64,000 nt of DNA from contig JAIYCT010000002.1 of assembly GCA_027487865.1 (NCBI GenBank), forward strand, positions 155,038-219,037, given 5' to 3'. The position numbers and the translations under genes are program-made. The notes below the pieces were generated by a model that was given only the letters and a program-made list of their open reading frames with translations, was not told the origin of the DNA and did not search any database. Source of the stretch: Microbacteriaceae bacterium (lineage in GTDB: Bacteria > Actinomycetota > Actinomycetes > Actinomycetales > Microbacteriaceae). Shown here one piece after another: positions 1 through 15,000 of this stretch. Each line of letters begins with the position of its first letter. Within the stretch, counting starts at the first letter, position 1.

Positions 1-1
1 C

Positions 2-3000
2 AGCAACACGATTGACATTGTTGCCAGTTCTTCGATGAACCTGTCGGCAGAGTTTATCGGAAATGGTTTTTACATCTCCAACGGTGTCAAGCTAACCAAT
101 ACCGCTGCCGGAGCAGACTTCGTATTCAAGTCCAAGACCTTGATCGATATTGCCGACGGTAACAGCACCACCTTCACGGACATTCAAACCAACAACGGCG
201 ACATCGTGATGTGGACAAATGCCTACGGCGGAGGTTCTGGTTACTTCCTGCTCGGAATTTACGCTGAGCTTAATACCGCAAACGGAGTGTCAAGTAAGAC
301 CGGCAGTGGCGGCGGGCGAGTAACCATCGGTGGTGGCTCTGCAGTTGATGCAGATGGTCACCCAACCGGTCCGGTTCCTGGGGCCAACGTTGCCGGCCGT
401 CTCTATGCGCTTTGGCTGGAAGACAACTCGAAGATTCACACCGGTGGTGGCTCAGTCGACATCACGATTTCTAGCAGCCAGGCCGCGGTCGCTGCTCTGA
501 TCGAGCCAAGCTCTGAGATATGGTCTGGCACCGGCCGCATCGATGTGACCATCAATCAGGGTTACGCCACCCATGCTGCGCGCATGCTCAGCAACAGTTG
601 GATTTCCGCAGCGACTGAGTCGCCAGCCATTTCAATCGCGACTCGAGTTACCGGCAATTACTACAACATCTATAACGACGCGACCAACCCCTTTACGCTC
701 GCATCCATTGCATCGACCGGCGGTGGCATAAGCATCTCCGCAATTACACCGACCGCAACAAACACCACACTGTTTATGTATGGCTGGAACATGCTCTCCC
801 GAGTCGGGTCAATCGATATCTCAACAAGCGGCGTTATTAACTGGAATACCGATAAAGCTCGCGCCTTAGGAGCCACTGTAAGTTCTGACGTGCTGTCATC
901 CTCGGCGAACATCACGATTCGCAGCGCTCAGCTTTTGGACACGACCGCAAACAACTTATCCACGATCTCTACTTCAGGAAATGTGACAATCGCTCCGATT
1001 GGTAACAACTTCACCGGTGATGTCCAAACCCAATTCAATGTGTTTGCTAGCGATTTCATTTTTGGAAACTTGTCAACAGTTGACTCGGCGAGCTTCACGG
1101 TCAAGGTCTCTGGCGATGTAACCGCAAACGGCAATATCACGATTGCTGGAAATGCCGTCACTTTGGACAAGGGTTATGACCTAATCAGCACCAAGGCTGG
1201 AAGTGAGATTCTGCTCAAGGCCAAGCAGTGGATCGACATCGACAACACCACCACAACTTTGACGCAAACCAACGATGCAGACTTCTCGATCATCCAGACC
1301 AACAACGCCGACATCATCTTCTGGGCCGACTCGGATTCCAATCAAGAGGGATTGATCTGGGTTTCACACAACGCCAGAATCAACTCCTCAAACGGTGTTT
1401 ATTCTTACGCGGCGGTATCTGGTGGCGGAGACATCATTATGGCCGGAGGTAAGAGTGATGGTCAGAACCGTCCGGCAGGTTACGCATATGACACCGGTAA
1501 CCGCAATGAAGCTGCAGCCAATGACGTTGGTGTTGGTTTTGGAAAGTTTGTAGATGTCTTTACCGGTGGTGGAGATCTGATTATCCGTGCGTTCGCCAAG
1601 AGCGCTGCATTGTCTGCGTTCAACTTCCAACCGCAGGGCGAATTCATCACAGGCCTCGGTCAGATTCGAATTGATGCCAGAGCCACCTCGGCGGTTGAGG
1701 CTTTTGAATATTGGATAAGCACCGAGGGTGAGGCTGGAGCGCTGTTCTCCTCGCATGCAACTGTCGTGCCGGCAATTTCAATCTCCGCATCGGTTTCTGC
1801 AACTAACGTGCAGGCTGTAAGGCTTTACAACCAAAACTCTGCGAACCCAACCACTATCCAGTCGCTGGCTACGACCGGAGGCGGTATCGCCATCACCGCA
1901 AACCAGAATGTTGTTTCAACCACCATTGGAAGCTACTTGGCGGCAGTGAACGTCTTGTCGTCCAATGGTGCAATTACTTATAGCTCTAACGCAGTTATGA
2001 ACATCACCAACAACAGCTTCACGCAAAACTGGGGAGCTAAATCAGGCACCAGCGTTTCGAGTTCGGTTGCTGATGTCAATTGGATAGTGAATGGTGTTGA
2101 TGGTAACCAGAACACTGCAACTATTAGCACTTCAGGCGCTGTGAATGTTCAACCGTTCGCCTCCACCTTTGGATCGGATGTCGAGTGGTGGGCCGACGTT
2201 ATTGATGCGAGCAAGCTCACCATCGGATCTAGCTCGTTGATTGCTAGCGCTACCTACGATGTTGTGATCAATTCGATTTCAACCGTGAGTGGTCCAATTG
2301 AAATTTACGCAAACTCTATTCCGTTTAGCGCAGGTGACCACCTTTTCAGCAAGCGTGCTGGAAGCAAGATTCTTCTAAAGGCAAAGACTGACGTCAATGG
2401 AACAAACGGCTCTGGAAGAACATTTACAACCCACTCTCGAATCCAGACCAATAATGGTGACATCATCCTCTGGGCGGACGCCGACGGTAATAACTCCGGT
2501 GGTATTCACCTGGGCAACTATTTCCAGGTCAATTCTGCAAACGGTGTTCAGACCTCAAGTGCCATTTCTGGCGGCGGAAACATCATCATGGCCGGTGGTA
2601 CCGCTACAGACGCTAACGGATATCCAACCGGCTACGCAGCTGCAGCAGTGGCTGCGGCCGATAGGGCAGTAGCTCTTTATTACTACGCAGGCATCTACTC
2701 CGGTGGTGGAGACGTTGTCATCCGTGGACGCACAGCAAGCTCCTTTGGTGTTATCTTCTATGGCTACGTCGAGGCATTCACCGGAACTGGGACATTTGAA
2801 ATCGATGCCGTTTCAACGAATACCGGCGGAGGTCGAGCTTTTGCTTTCGTTGACACAGGTTTTGGTGATTCAGCTATCGGTCCATTGGACATCGTTTCGG
2901 CGGCCACCAGATCCCCAGCGGTAAAGATCCGAGGAGTGACGGCTGGCACCTATGAGGCGATAAGACTTTATGGTGCACACGGCACCAACGAGCTAACTAT

Positions 3001-6000
3001 TGCGTCGACTGCTGAAACTGGCGGTGGAGTGGATATTTATGCTCAGTCGGCGGTCGGCGCAGGCATCGACATGTACCTGTACCGGGCGGAGGTGTTGTCT
3101 CGCAATGGTGCAATTACTGTCTCGTCAAATGTGAATCAATTGCACATCTCCGGTTTGGACTACTTCGGAAGTAATGCAACAAGCCCATTTGTGACGACTT
3201 CGAGTGCTAACGTCTCGTTGATTATGGATCTTTGGACATTCAACAACACCACGACTTACTTCCGCACTCAGGGCGACGTGACAATCGTTCCAAAGAACAA
3301 CAACTACTTTGGTCAGGATGCCGCTTTTGGGTTTGACACCAATGGCATTAGAAATCTGACCATTGGCAAGAACCCGTTGGCAGCGGATGTCGTCCGAGCT
3401 ATCAATCTCACAGGTGCTCATACCGTAAGTGGAAACATTAACTTCTTCGGTGGAACCGTCAACGTCAACGATGATCTAGCCGTCACAGGCAGCACCGGCC
3501 GCATAACCCTCAAAGCACTTGGTGCCATTTCAACCATCGCTGGCGTTGACATGAGAACGGCTGGCGGCGATGTAATCTTCTGGGCCGATTCAGATGCCAG
3601 CGGCGTTGGAAATATCGACATGGAAGCAACCAACACGATTTGTACCGGTTGGAATTCTTCTGCCAGCACCTGTTCCTTGGCGGTCGGTGGTGACATTGTC
3701 ATGGGTGGTGGAGCGGCTGATGCCAATGATGCAGGTCTACCTGCCGGCAATGCCAATGGCTCGGGAACTGTCGCAGCAACCGCTACCGGTCTCGCCCTTG
3801 GTCCTTGCGTTTCGAATAGAACTGCAAGCGTCAATAATGTGTTTACCACTCGAGGTGGCAATGTGATACTTCGCGGCGCATCTTCAACAGGAAATACAGG
3901 CACTGCTGCAGTCCAGCCGGGGGTAGTTATTTGTAATGGCACTACCTTCAACCTTGGCGTCGGCAAGATGGATCTCTCAAGCCAATTCCGAGCCGTCACG
4001 GCGAACTACCACTCCGCACTGTGGATTGCACCTTGGATCACAGCGCCAAATGCAAATGCTGTCGTGGTCAACAGCACCAATACCGCCAGTGACGCTTTGG
4101 ACATTCGTGCTTGGGGGTCAAATGGCGACTACACGTCTTTTGGTCTTACCTTCAACAACAGCGTCGGTGGCGGAGCGCTGTTCGAACTAGATAGCATTTG
4201 GGCCAATTCAGCTGCAAACTTCAATTTCAATTCCGCCGGCCCAATGCGGATTGTTCCGGTGAGCACGAGCTTCGCATCACCTATGAATTTTGGATCAAAC
4301 TTCACGCTGTCAAGTACAGCTAGTTTGTTTGAAGTCGGTACCGCATCAAACTCTGGTCAGGTTTACCTCAGCGGTGCCAAGCAGATCGCCGGAGATATAA
4401 ATCTTCTCGGATCCAATGTCTCCATTAGCGCAGCTTTAACCACAACCGGTTCCGGCAAGAAGATAACCATTGTTTCGGACACTATTAGCCTCAGTGCCAA
4501 CGTGTCAGCTACCAACTCAAGCCGCATAGAAATTTCCCCGCGAACATCGGGTCGCAACATTGTTCTAGGTGTCGCATCGATCTCGGCCTTGGCAATCCCA
4601 GCGGCTGCCACCACATTCTTGAGTGCCACTACCTTGCAGCTCGGAAGCACTACTTCTGGCAACATCTCGGTTGAGGCCAGCACCACATTTGCCTCTGCCA
4701 AGGTCACCAACCTTAAGCTAGTGACCCCGGGTAATGTGACTGCGGTCTCTGGTGCGGTGCTGACTGCTGCCAACTTGGCAATCGATGCCGGTGGCAATGT
4801 AAACCTTCCAGGCTCTAACTCTGTCGCTGGAAACGTGGCAATCTCGGCATCCGCCTCAGTTACCTATTCCTCTGCGGTGTCTTACTCACCAGCAGTTGTT
4901 GATGGAACTAACGCAGTCTTCGGTGTTGGTCGAGCAATCTCCCTAACCAACAGTCCAACCCTTGAGCAGGCAAACGAGTTCTTGGCGGTTACCTTCAACC
5001 CTCCACCTCAGGTTCTAATTACAGATGCTTACAACAAGTTGCTAGATGGCAATAACCGTCTGGCATACCAATACACCGCATCCGCCACCGTTGCTTCAGG
5101 TTCTGGAACCGTTACTGGTTTGACCTCTTCTAGCCGGGTTGGTGGAAACATAACCTTCAACGCCATCAAGGTGCTCTCTGGCACCGGCACCTACAACTTC
5201 GCGCTCAACGTCCAAGTTGATGCAAATACAACTCTTACTGTTACTTCCGCCAACTACAACATCATGGCCGGTGAGCCAGGTCGGCTAATCGTTACCGCCA
5301 CTGACAACACATCGGTTGTTGGCCAGGCAGGCTTCTCCTTCATAGTCTCGGTGGAGGACACATTCGGCAACCGCATCATCCTTGGTGACCACAAGAACAT
5401 CACCGTTTCGGCAACGGTTTCAGGAACCACGGCAGCGATTACAGCGGGTCGCCAAGTTCGAGCCAACGATGACGGTATTGCAACCTTTAGTGATCTAGTT
5501 GTCACAGGATCAGTCAGCGACACAATCTCCGTCTCCTTCACCGTGGCCTACACGAGACTCTCTGACAACCAAATCGTCACTGTTTCTTCTTCGGTATCAG
5601 CCATCACTCTTACTCACGCGGCAGCTGCCTCGATCACCCTCACCAACTCCGCAACTGCAAAGAGCGGCATCGCATTTACTAGCCAGCCGGTGGTTCGAAT
5701 TCTCGACGCCTACGGTAACTTGGTTACTACCGGTGAGCAGTCGACGCAGACTGTGCAGCTCTCAGTCACACCTAGCGCAATGATCGGAACTACTGTTATA
5801 TCGGCATCTGGAGGCATTGCCACCTTCGCCGGCATTGCCATCGAAGGTTCCACCGGCAGTAAGACGGTTACCGCCAGAATCTATTCACCAATTACTATGT
5901 CCGATCTCACCATTGTTGACCTAGGTGTTGGTGCCGCCAGCAAACTGACCTTGGAGACTGAGGGGCTCGGAGCAGTCAGCGGTGCAGTGCTAGCCACTCA

Positions 6001-9000
6001 GCCGGTTCTCAAACTTCGCGACAGCGCCAACAACTTGGTGACTGGTGTGGCTCACAACGTGGTGGCAAGCATCAACCCAGCCGCTTCGTTGTCTGGAACC
6101 ACGATTGCGGTCAACACAACTACTGGCACAGCAACGTTCACCGCACTGTCGATCTCTGGTGTGGTTGGTAGTTACAGCATTAGCTACGCAATAGAAGGTG
6201 CAAGCAGCTCTGCGGTTGCAAGCGCTAGCCAATCGATTGAATTGACTCACGGTGAGGCAAAGTGGCTTCGCATGGTTTCCCAGCCAACCGCAGCAACTGC
6301 CGGAGTGACAATGTCACCGCTGGTTGTTGAAGTTACTGACGCTAACGGTAACCGTGTCACCACAGGCTTCTACTCCGCTAGATCGATTACCGTCTTCGGC
6401 ACCTACCAGAGTGCTGCCACCGTGATTGGAACCAAGGCGGTAACGCTATCTGCTGGTGTTGCAACTTTCAACGACATCGCAGCGACTACCGGCGCAGGTC
6501 AAAACATCAAGGTCGGCATCCAAGTTTCTGGAATCAACCACGTCTTCTATGCGGACAACATCTTCCTCTCCGCAAACGTGGGTTACCAGCTAGGGCTAGA
6601 CAGCACCACGGCTATCAATAGAACTGCCGGGCAAGCACAGACCAGTGACTACCTACTTCGCCTGAAGGATGCCTACGGCAACCAGACTTCGCAGAGCAGC
6701 ACCATCTCTATCTTGGTCACTGCAGTTTCTGCATCTGACGGCGTCACGGTTCAGCGCACTGTCGGCACCTACATAATCTCTCCTAGCAGCACCTTTGTGA
6801 TCATTCCGAAGAGCGCATTCTTTGTGCAGCAATCTGGCGACTACAAGTTCAGCTTTAGCTCTAGCGGCCTGGTTACCGCATACACCACGCAGTTCACGGT
6901 CACCAACGCGGCAGCCGACAAGCTAGTAATCCTGCAAAACATGCCGGCCAGCGTCCAGTCGGGCATCACGTTTAGCCCGACGGTGAGATTGCAATTGCAG
7001 GATGCCTTTAACAACCCTGTTCTCAACTCCACCGTCAGCGTCTCGGTCTCTGCAATCGCAGGATCGGTGACCGGTATTGCAGGTGGAGTAGTCCAGAACA
7101 CCCTTGGAGAATCGATTATCGAATTCCCAGACCTGGCTATCAGTGGAGTGAGCAGCTCAGCGCAATTGCGCTTCACCGCCATAAGCAGCACCGGGGTGAA
7201 TGCCAAGACCTACTCGAGCACCACATTCCGAATCACCTCCGGTGATCCATATCAGTTGAGCGTGAGCGCAACCGCCATCAGCGTTGCCAACCGCACCTCA
7301 CTATCAACCTTCAGCGTCAAGGTGCTGGACCGTGTCGGAAACCTCGTTCCAAACTCGGCTGCCCAGGTCAGTGCGACTTTGACCGGTGCAACCCTGAGTG
7401 GCAATGCAATCGTCTTTGCATCTGGAGGAATCTCTACTTTCAGCTCGCTAGCGGTCTCTGGAACCACTGGAACCTATGACCTGTCCCTGGCCTCAACTGG
7501 CTTGCTACCTGCGACGGTGTCAATCACCATTACTCATGGTGCAGCTAACTCGATTGACTTCACTAGCCCTGCCACTTCCAAGAACGCGCTGACCGCATCC
7601 AGCATCGTTGCCAAGATCTTGGATGCTGATGGCAACCTGGTCACAACCGGTTCTCAGTCGACTCAGAACGTGACCTTGAGTGTCTCGAGTGCAGTGCTAT
7701 CGGGAACTACTACCTTGGCAGCTACAGGCGGTATTGCAACCTTTAGCAATGTGGCAATTACCGGTCTGATTGGAGACAAGAACCTCTCTGCTGCGATTGC
7801 TTCGCCTTATGCGATCTCGACCTCGAACCAGATCACCCTGCTGTTCGGTAATGCACACTCGCTATACCTAACTACCCAGGCGCAGGGCTTTGAGAACAGT
7901 GAGTTCTTCACCACGGCTCCTGCGGTCACCGTTCGTGACGTCTCCGGTAACGCGGTATCTGCCTCCGGCATGGTGATTCGAGTAAGCGCCGCAACTGCAA
8001 CACTTTCTGGTTCGGTGACCGCATCCGCTGATACGTCGATTGCAAGCTTCGCCTCCAACCTCAAGTTGCGCGGTGTTGTCGGAAGCCACACCTTGGCATT
8101 TACCGCTGAGGGTACTTCGAGCTCCGGCGTGATCTCTACCTCACAGCAGATTGCACTTACCTATGGCGCTCCAAGCCAGCTAGAGATTTCTGCTCACCCA
8201 TCTGCTGCCCGCGTTGGCTTGACCTTTACACCGCAGCCAAAGCTTCGCATCTTGGATGACTCGGGCAACCTGGTCTCTAACAGCTCGCTTGTTGTCAGCG
8301 TTGCTGCAAACGGTGCTGACCTTGCCGGCGCCACAACCCAGAGCGCTGTCTCTGGTGTTGCTAACTACTCGGGTCTAAAGCTGGTTGGTTCTGCATCGAG
8401 CATCGTGACCTTGAGCTACAGCATCAACTCGGCTGGCACGACCATTAGCGCAGCCACCTCGGTGCAGCTGCTTGCCGGTAATGCGGTTGCCACCTCATTG
8501 AGCTGGACCGTCACCGATGTGAAGACCAGAGTCGCACCTTCTTACTCACCGGTTATCTCGCTCTTTGATGAGTTTGGTAACAAGGTTGTGTCTGACAACT
8601 CTTCTACCGCGGTTGCAAAGCTCTACCGCGGTGGCACGTTGATCACTCAGAGCGCAGTTGCCTTCACGGCTAGCTCGGGTGAGATTACATTTGCAAACCT
8701 TGCACTGAAGGCAGAGCCTAGATCGGGCTACTACTACCAGTTCGAAGTAATTGGTCAGGCCGCTGTGACCACCTCCGAGTTCGTGATTCTCCCTGGACCA
8801 GTTGCCCAGGTAGTAATCAACCAGGAGCCAAGTGCCGGCACCGCACCTAACTTGACTCGCACTGGTAACGCACTTTCGGTTCAGCCGATCATTCGTCTGT
8901 TGGACCAGGACGACAACCTTGTCACCACCGAGACTGGAACCACGCTCTCCGCTGTGATTGCATCCGGTGCAGGCGGAAGCCTGCTGACCGCTTCGACGTC

Positions 9001-12000
9001 GATTGTGAACGGTGTTGCGACCTTCAACCAGCTAGCTCTTGTTGGTGTGGTGGAGACTCCTACTCAATCGGCCGAGGTTTACCGACTCAAGTTTGAGTAC
9101 GGTGCATTGAGCTCCAGCCCATCGGCTCAGCTAAGTGTGATGCACAACGTTGCAGACCGGATCAGCATCGTGCGCGATGCAGCCGATGGTCGCTCTGGTT
9201 TGATCTTCGACACCACACCTCAGGTGGTATTGCTTGACCGCTTTGGAAACCGAGTCTTTAGGGACTCAGCGGTAACGATTATAGGTAACCCGCAGGTCGT
9301 TGGCGGCGCCGGTAGCGCAGCCAACGTAAACAACAACCAGGGCGTTCGCAATGCTGCAGGTGTCTACACCTTCCAGATGGGTATCTCCGGATTGGTCGGC
9401 AACACCTACGAGATCAACTTCTACCGTCAAGCCGGCGGTGTAACACCTGCGGTCCAGAGCAACATCACTATTACCCACGGTATTGCGAACAAGATTGGCT
9501 TCTTGCAGCTGCCTTCCTCAACCGACTCGAACCAGGTTCGCTCCAAGACCGGTGAAGCGCTCAAGGTCCAGCCGGTAATTGAGATTCAGGATGCCGCCGG
9601 TAACCGAGTGCTCGATTCCGCAGATGTTGTCACCGCTACCTTGAACCTCACGCCAAGAGGTAACCGGGACTACCTAAAGAACTTCACCGTCTCTGCGACC
9701 GCTGGTGTTGCTAGCTTCTCAAACCTTGCGCTGGTGGTTGACCCAAGTCAGATCTATCGCTTGAACTTCAGCTACGGCTCGAACCAGCACACCGCTGAGG
9801 TTGATCTGCAGGTAACCCACGCGGATGCTGAGTACCTTGGAATCTCAACTTCGCCTATTGCAGGCAACAAGACCGGTGATCCGCTGGTTCAGTCGCCAAC
9901 GATCGTGGTCTACGACTTCGACGGTAACCGAACCACCTCGCTGACGAACGTGACCATTAGCGCTTCGGTAGTTGTTGGCAGCGGTTATGTCGAGTCAAAT
10001 GGTTTGGCGAGCGTGGTAAACGGTATTGCTGACTTCCAGAACCTAACCCTGGTAGCTCCGCCAGGAGAGAACCAGCAGTTGCGCTTCACCTTGCTGGGTG
10101 CTGTGAACTCAGCGTCAGCCGCGGTTGTTTCGCCTAACTCGCAGAACTTGAGCCTCACCTTTGCCGACCCAACCAAGCTGACGCTCTCGCAGCAGCCAAG
10201 CGTCCTAGTTGCTGCAGCAGAGCTTCTGAGCGCTCAGCCGATGGTTCGAGTTGAAGACCGCTACGGCAACCTAGTGACCAATTACATGGGCAGCATCGAT
10301 GTCACCATCGCCGGTGGCGGTGGTCGACTGGTCAGCGGTCAGGATGCGACTATTGCGTCTGTTAGCGCTCTGGTTGTAAACGGTGTTGCCAGCTACAACT
10401 CGCTTCGCATCGAGGGTGACCCAGCAACCACCTATAACTTGCAGTTTGCAAGTGCAGGGCTAACCGGAACCAGCTCGAACAACATCAGCATTTCACCGGC
10501 TGCTCCTGCCTCGATCGTGATGCAAACCCAGCCGGTTGGTGGCGTGACTTCAGAGACTCTAAGTGTCCAGCCGGTAGCTAGGTTGCTAGACCGCTTTGGC
10601 AACCTTGTCACCACCGACAACTCGACTCAGGTGACCGTTGCACTGGTATCAGGACCGAACCGTCCGGGTGGTGCGAGTGCTTTGGTCGGTGGAACCACAA
10701 CCGTCACAGTTGTCGGCGGTGTCGCAACCTTTACCAACCTGACCTTCACCGGTGCCACGAACCGCAACTATGTCCTTGGATTTACCGCCGGCAGCTTCAG
10801 CGTGAACTCCAGTGCTATTCAGGTCTCACCAGCAGCTGCGGCAACTCTGCAGTGGATTACCGAGCCGGTCGCACAGCGCACTGGCGAAGTCATGGCCACC
10901 CAGCCGGTGCTGCGTCTATTGGACTTCGATGGCAACATCGCAACCTCCACCTCTGCAACCATCGTGGCCTCGGTGTCTATCGGTGGCGGTTACATCGAGG
11001 CCGGAACCAGCTCTCAGGCAGTGAACGGTATTGCGACCTTCAGCGGCCTGACCCTGGTTGCAACACCTTCGGTATCCCAGCAGTTGACCTTCACCGCAAC
11101 TACCGCATCTGGTTCGTTTGCGATTACTACCGCGACGAACCTGGTTGTCTCGCACACCACTGCCTCTTATATGGTTGCTCAGTCGCCGTATGTTCAGGGC
11201 GGTCGCCAAGGTGCTGCACTGGCTACCCAGCCAAAGCTGTTCCTATTCGACCGCTTTGGAAATAAGACCATCTACGACAGCGCAACCGTTGTTACCGCAA
11301 CCATTGGTTCAGGTGCCGGTGGAGCCGTTAGCGGATCTAACACCGCTACCGCGGTCAATGGTGAGATTCTCTTTAGTCGACTTGCTGCTACCGGATCTCC
11401 TGGTGTGAACTACACCTTGAACTTCGCGGCCTCCGGTGGCTTCTCGCTAGCTGACACCACAAGCTTCAATGTGTTCAAGACCGCTGAGATCAACCTGAGC
11501 TACTCGCCAGTTATCTATAGCGCAAGCAAGACGGTCAGCCCAGCAATTTTGTACACCGACTCAACCGAGCACAGCATTAGCTTCGTAGTAACCACTCCGA
11601 GCCTGTGTTCGGTGAACAGTAGCTCTGGTGTAGTGACGGTAATTGGTGCTGGAAACTGTGTGGTTCGCGCAACCGTGGCCGATGGCACTTACTACAAGTC
11701 GAACACCAAGGACGTCACCTTGGTTATCGCCAAGTCGCCTCAGGCTCCTTTGACCATTACCAACGTGGACTACGTCGACTTTGGTCAGGTACTTCCGCTT
11801 ACCGCAGTCGGAGGTAGCGGAACTGCAACCACCAGATTCTTTGCTAGCGGCGAGTGTCGCACCATCGGTACCTCGCTCGCCTTCCAGGGCAATGCCACAG
11901 AAGACCTATCGCCGTCCTGTTCGATCTTTGCCGCTCGTTCCGGTGATGCCAACCACCTGCAGGTTGTCTCCGAGATTATGGACGTCACAGTTCTGCGAAT

Positions 12001-15000
12001 TGCCCAGCAGCCACTGGCGATTGGTAACTCTCGAGCTACTGCAGTTGGAGACATTGAGCTCTTCACCGTTGGTGGTTCTGGAACTGGAACCGTTAGCTAC
12101 ACCATTACCGATAACGGCACTGCGCAGTGTTCGCTGATTGGAACCACACTTCGCGCTGCCCGCAATGGTGCCTGTGAGGTGAGTGCGCAGAAGGTTCAGG
12201 ATGTCAACTACAACCTGGCCACAAGCCCGGCTATCACCTTCAGCTTCTCCAAGCAGATTCAGCAGGTCAGCTTCACAAGTGCGCTTCCTTTGATGCCACT
12301 TGCTGGTCAGACCTACCAGGCAAGGGCAACCGCATCGAGCGGTCTAAGCATCAGCTACACCATCACCTTGGGCCAAGAGATTCAAGCAAGTAGCAACGTA
12401 AGCTACTCGCCTGCGGTCTGTACCATGTCGTCCTCGGTCTCCGGCCAGGTCTTGTTCCTACGCAGTGGCTACTGTGAGGTAACTGCGACTCAGGCCGGTA
12501 ACAATGTTTACGCGGCCAACACCGCGTCTCAACGCTTTGAGATTGGTCGTCAGAACCAGACCATCAACTTCGAGATGCTGAGCGACAAGACCTTTGGATC
12601 ACCTTCTTGGCGTCTTGGTGCACAGGCAAGCTCCGGTCTTGACGTCAGCTACACCATCTCTGCTGGCATCACCGCTTGTACGGTGACCCAGAACGGCATT
12701 GTGACATTGCTTGCCGAGGGTAAGTGTCAAATTGTGGCATCCCAGGCCGGTAATGGCTCATGGGCTCCGGCACCGGATGTATCGCGTCTGTTCTTTGTTG
12801 AGCCAGACCTGGCCGGTGCTCCTTCGTTGGTGTCGGCAGCGGTAGGTAACCAGTGGTTCACCCTTGGTTACACAGCACCTTCTTACCTAGGTGGCAGCGC
12901 TGTTCAGCGTTACCGCCTCGAAGTGACCGATGTGAACAACAACAAGTATGTGAACTCGGCATGTACCACAACAGTTCCGCTGGTCTGTACCATCGCGGGT
13001 ATTCCAAACGGTCGTGCCTACACCGCAAGAATTGCACCAATTACCAACGCAGGCATTGGTCAGTACTCGACGGTAACCGTTCCGCTAACCCCATCTCGTG
13101 CGGAGATGAGCGTTACCCAGCTGAGTGCGAACGTATCAACTGGTGGATTGGATATGACCTGGGTTACCCCGGTTGCCATCGAGGGCAACTTCTTGCGCTA
13201 CGAGGTTTACGTTTGGGTTACCGGCACCCAGCAGCCTGCAACACCGACCTCAATTGTTTCCAACTCGACCTCGTCGACAATCTCGATGGCGATAACCCAG
13301 ATTGCTTCTTCGAGCCCGACCATTGCACCTGCGGTATTCATCCAGCCTCAGCTGAATGTTGTTAGCTCCCACTACCGCACCACCAGCAAGGTCTTTGTCT
13401 TTGGCGCCATGCAGCACAGACCAATGGGCTTTGTCTCACTTGCTTCGGTGCAACAGAACGCTGCCACCGATAGCGCGACGGTTGGTTACACCATGAAGGT
13501 TGTTACCATCACCGACACCTACTCGTCCTCTCAGACCATCAACACCGCAAATGGTGTCAAGGTCGGTCTATCGGCTCCTGCTGCACCGACCCAGCTATCG
13601 CTTGACACGCAGGATGAATCAAAGATCATCGTGAGCTGGGGTGCTCCAAACTCGGATGGTGGTTTTGCCATCGAGGACTACAACGTTCAGGTCAATGGTC
13701 AAACGATTTGTGCCAACATCCAGGTAAGAATGTGTGAGGTTGGAACGGTAAGTCCGGGAGTCCCCTACAACGTCAGCGTCAAGGCAAGAAACGCACTTGG
13801 ACTCGGTGAAGCAGCTGTGGCAAGTTACACCACGCCTGCACCACCTCCGGTTGTTATTGCGACTCAGCCGGTGCCTCCTGCTGGCCCATCTGGGCCATCT
13901 GGGCCATCGGTTACTCCTACTCCGACTCCTACTCCGACGCCAACGGTCAAGCCAACGCCAACCGTAAAGCCGACCCCTACGGTCAAGCCAACGCCTACCG
14001 TGAAACCGACTCCGACCGTAAAACCAACGCCGTCGGTTACTCCTAAGCCAAGTGAGGAACCAACTCCACCACCTTCGCCTTCAACTGCTCCTGAGACTGA
14101 TGATGGCGATTCGGTGGTTGCTGGCCCAGAGGATGGCGATAGCGGTGCCGAGGGCACGCCGGTTGTTCCAACCGAACCGGACGACGAAACTCCAGCGGAA
14201 GTTACGCCGGGTATCGGCGCAACCGGCGATGACACCAAGCTGGAACCATTCAACCCGCTTGGTTCACCTGAGTCGATTGCTGCGATGGTGGGCATCCTTA
14301 TCAGCGCAATGGCTGCTGCAGCAGCTGCTGCTGCCGCAGCGGCTGGGGCCGGTGGCGGTTCATCCTCCAGTTCTTCCAAGTCAGAATCTGAAGAGGGCGA
14401 TGAGGACCTTTCGGAGCTAGAGGTAGCTCACGACCAGATCGAATTGGTTGAGGAGAACTGGGGAGACAAGCTTTCCTGGTTCAAGTCCAGGTGGCTCACC
14501 TTCCTCGACAAGCTCACGCATGATTTGACGTTGCTGTTGGCTCCGATCTCGCCGCTTTTGGCGAAGGTTATCAACGACGGTGCTTACCTAAGAGCTTTGC
14601 TTGGTTCGACCACCTTGCTACTGCCTATCGCAGGTGTTGGACTGGCTCTGACCGCTGTAATCCAAAACGGTGGTGAGGTATTCGCCCCTACCTGGTACCT
14701 AATGCTTGCGATCGCGGTTCTGGGGCTCTTTGATGCATTTGCCGGCTTTGCAGCCACCTTGGTGTTCTTGGTTGGTTCGATTATTGCCGCAGGTCAGCTT
14801 CCTGACCTAAGCCAGATCAGGACCCTCATGGGTGTAATGATCATCGCTATCGGTCCGGCAATGCTTGCCACAGCGTTCCGCACGCTCCGCAAGGAACCTG
14901 CTCGGGACCTGGATTCCTGGTGGGAGAGATTGGCTGACCTAGCGATTGCACCATTTATGGCCGGCTGGTCAGTTATGACCATGGTTTCGGTTATGCCGGC

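Noticed and set aside
3418-3999. 193-codon frame antisense to the giant gene
   Set aside because: It is a shadow of Gly/Thr/Ala-rich repeats on the other strand; low complexity and no ribosome site. The same applies to 13864-14379, the antisense of the Pro/Thr and Ala stretches.
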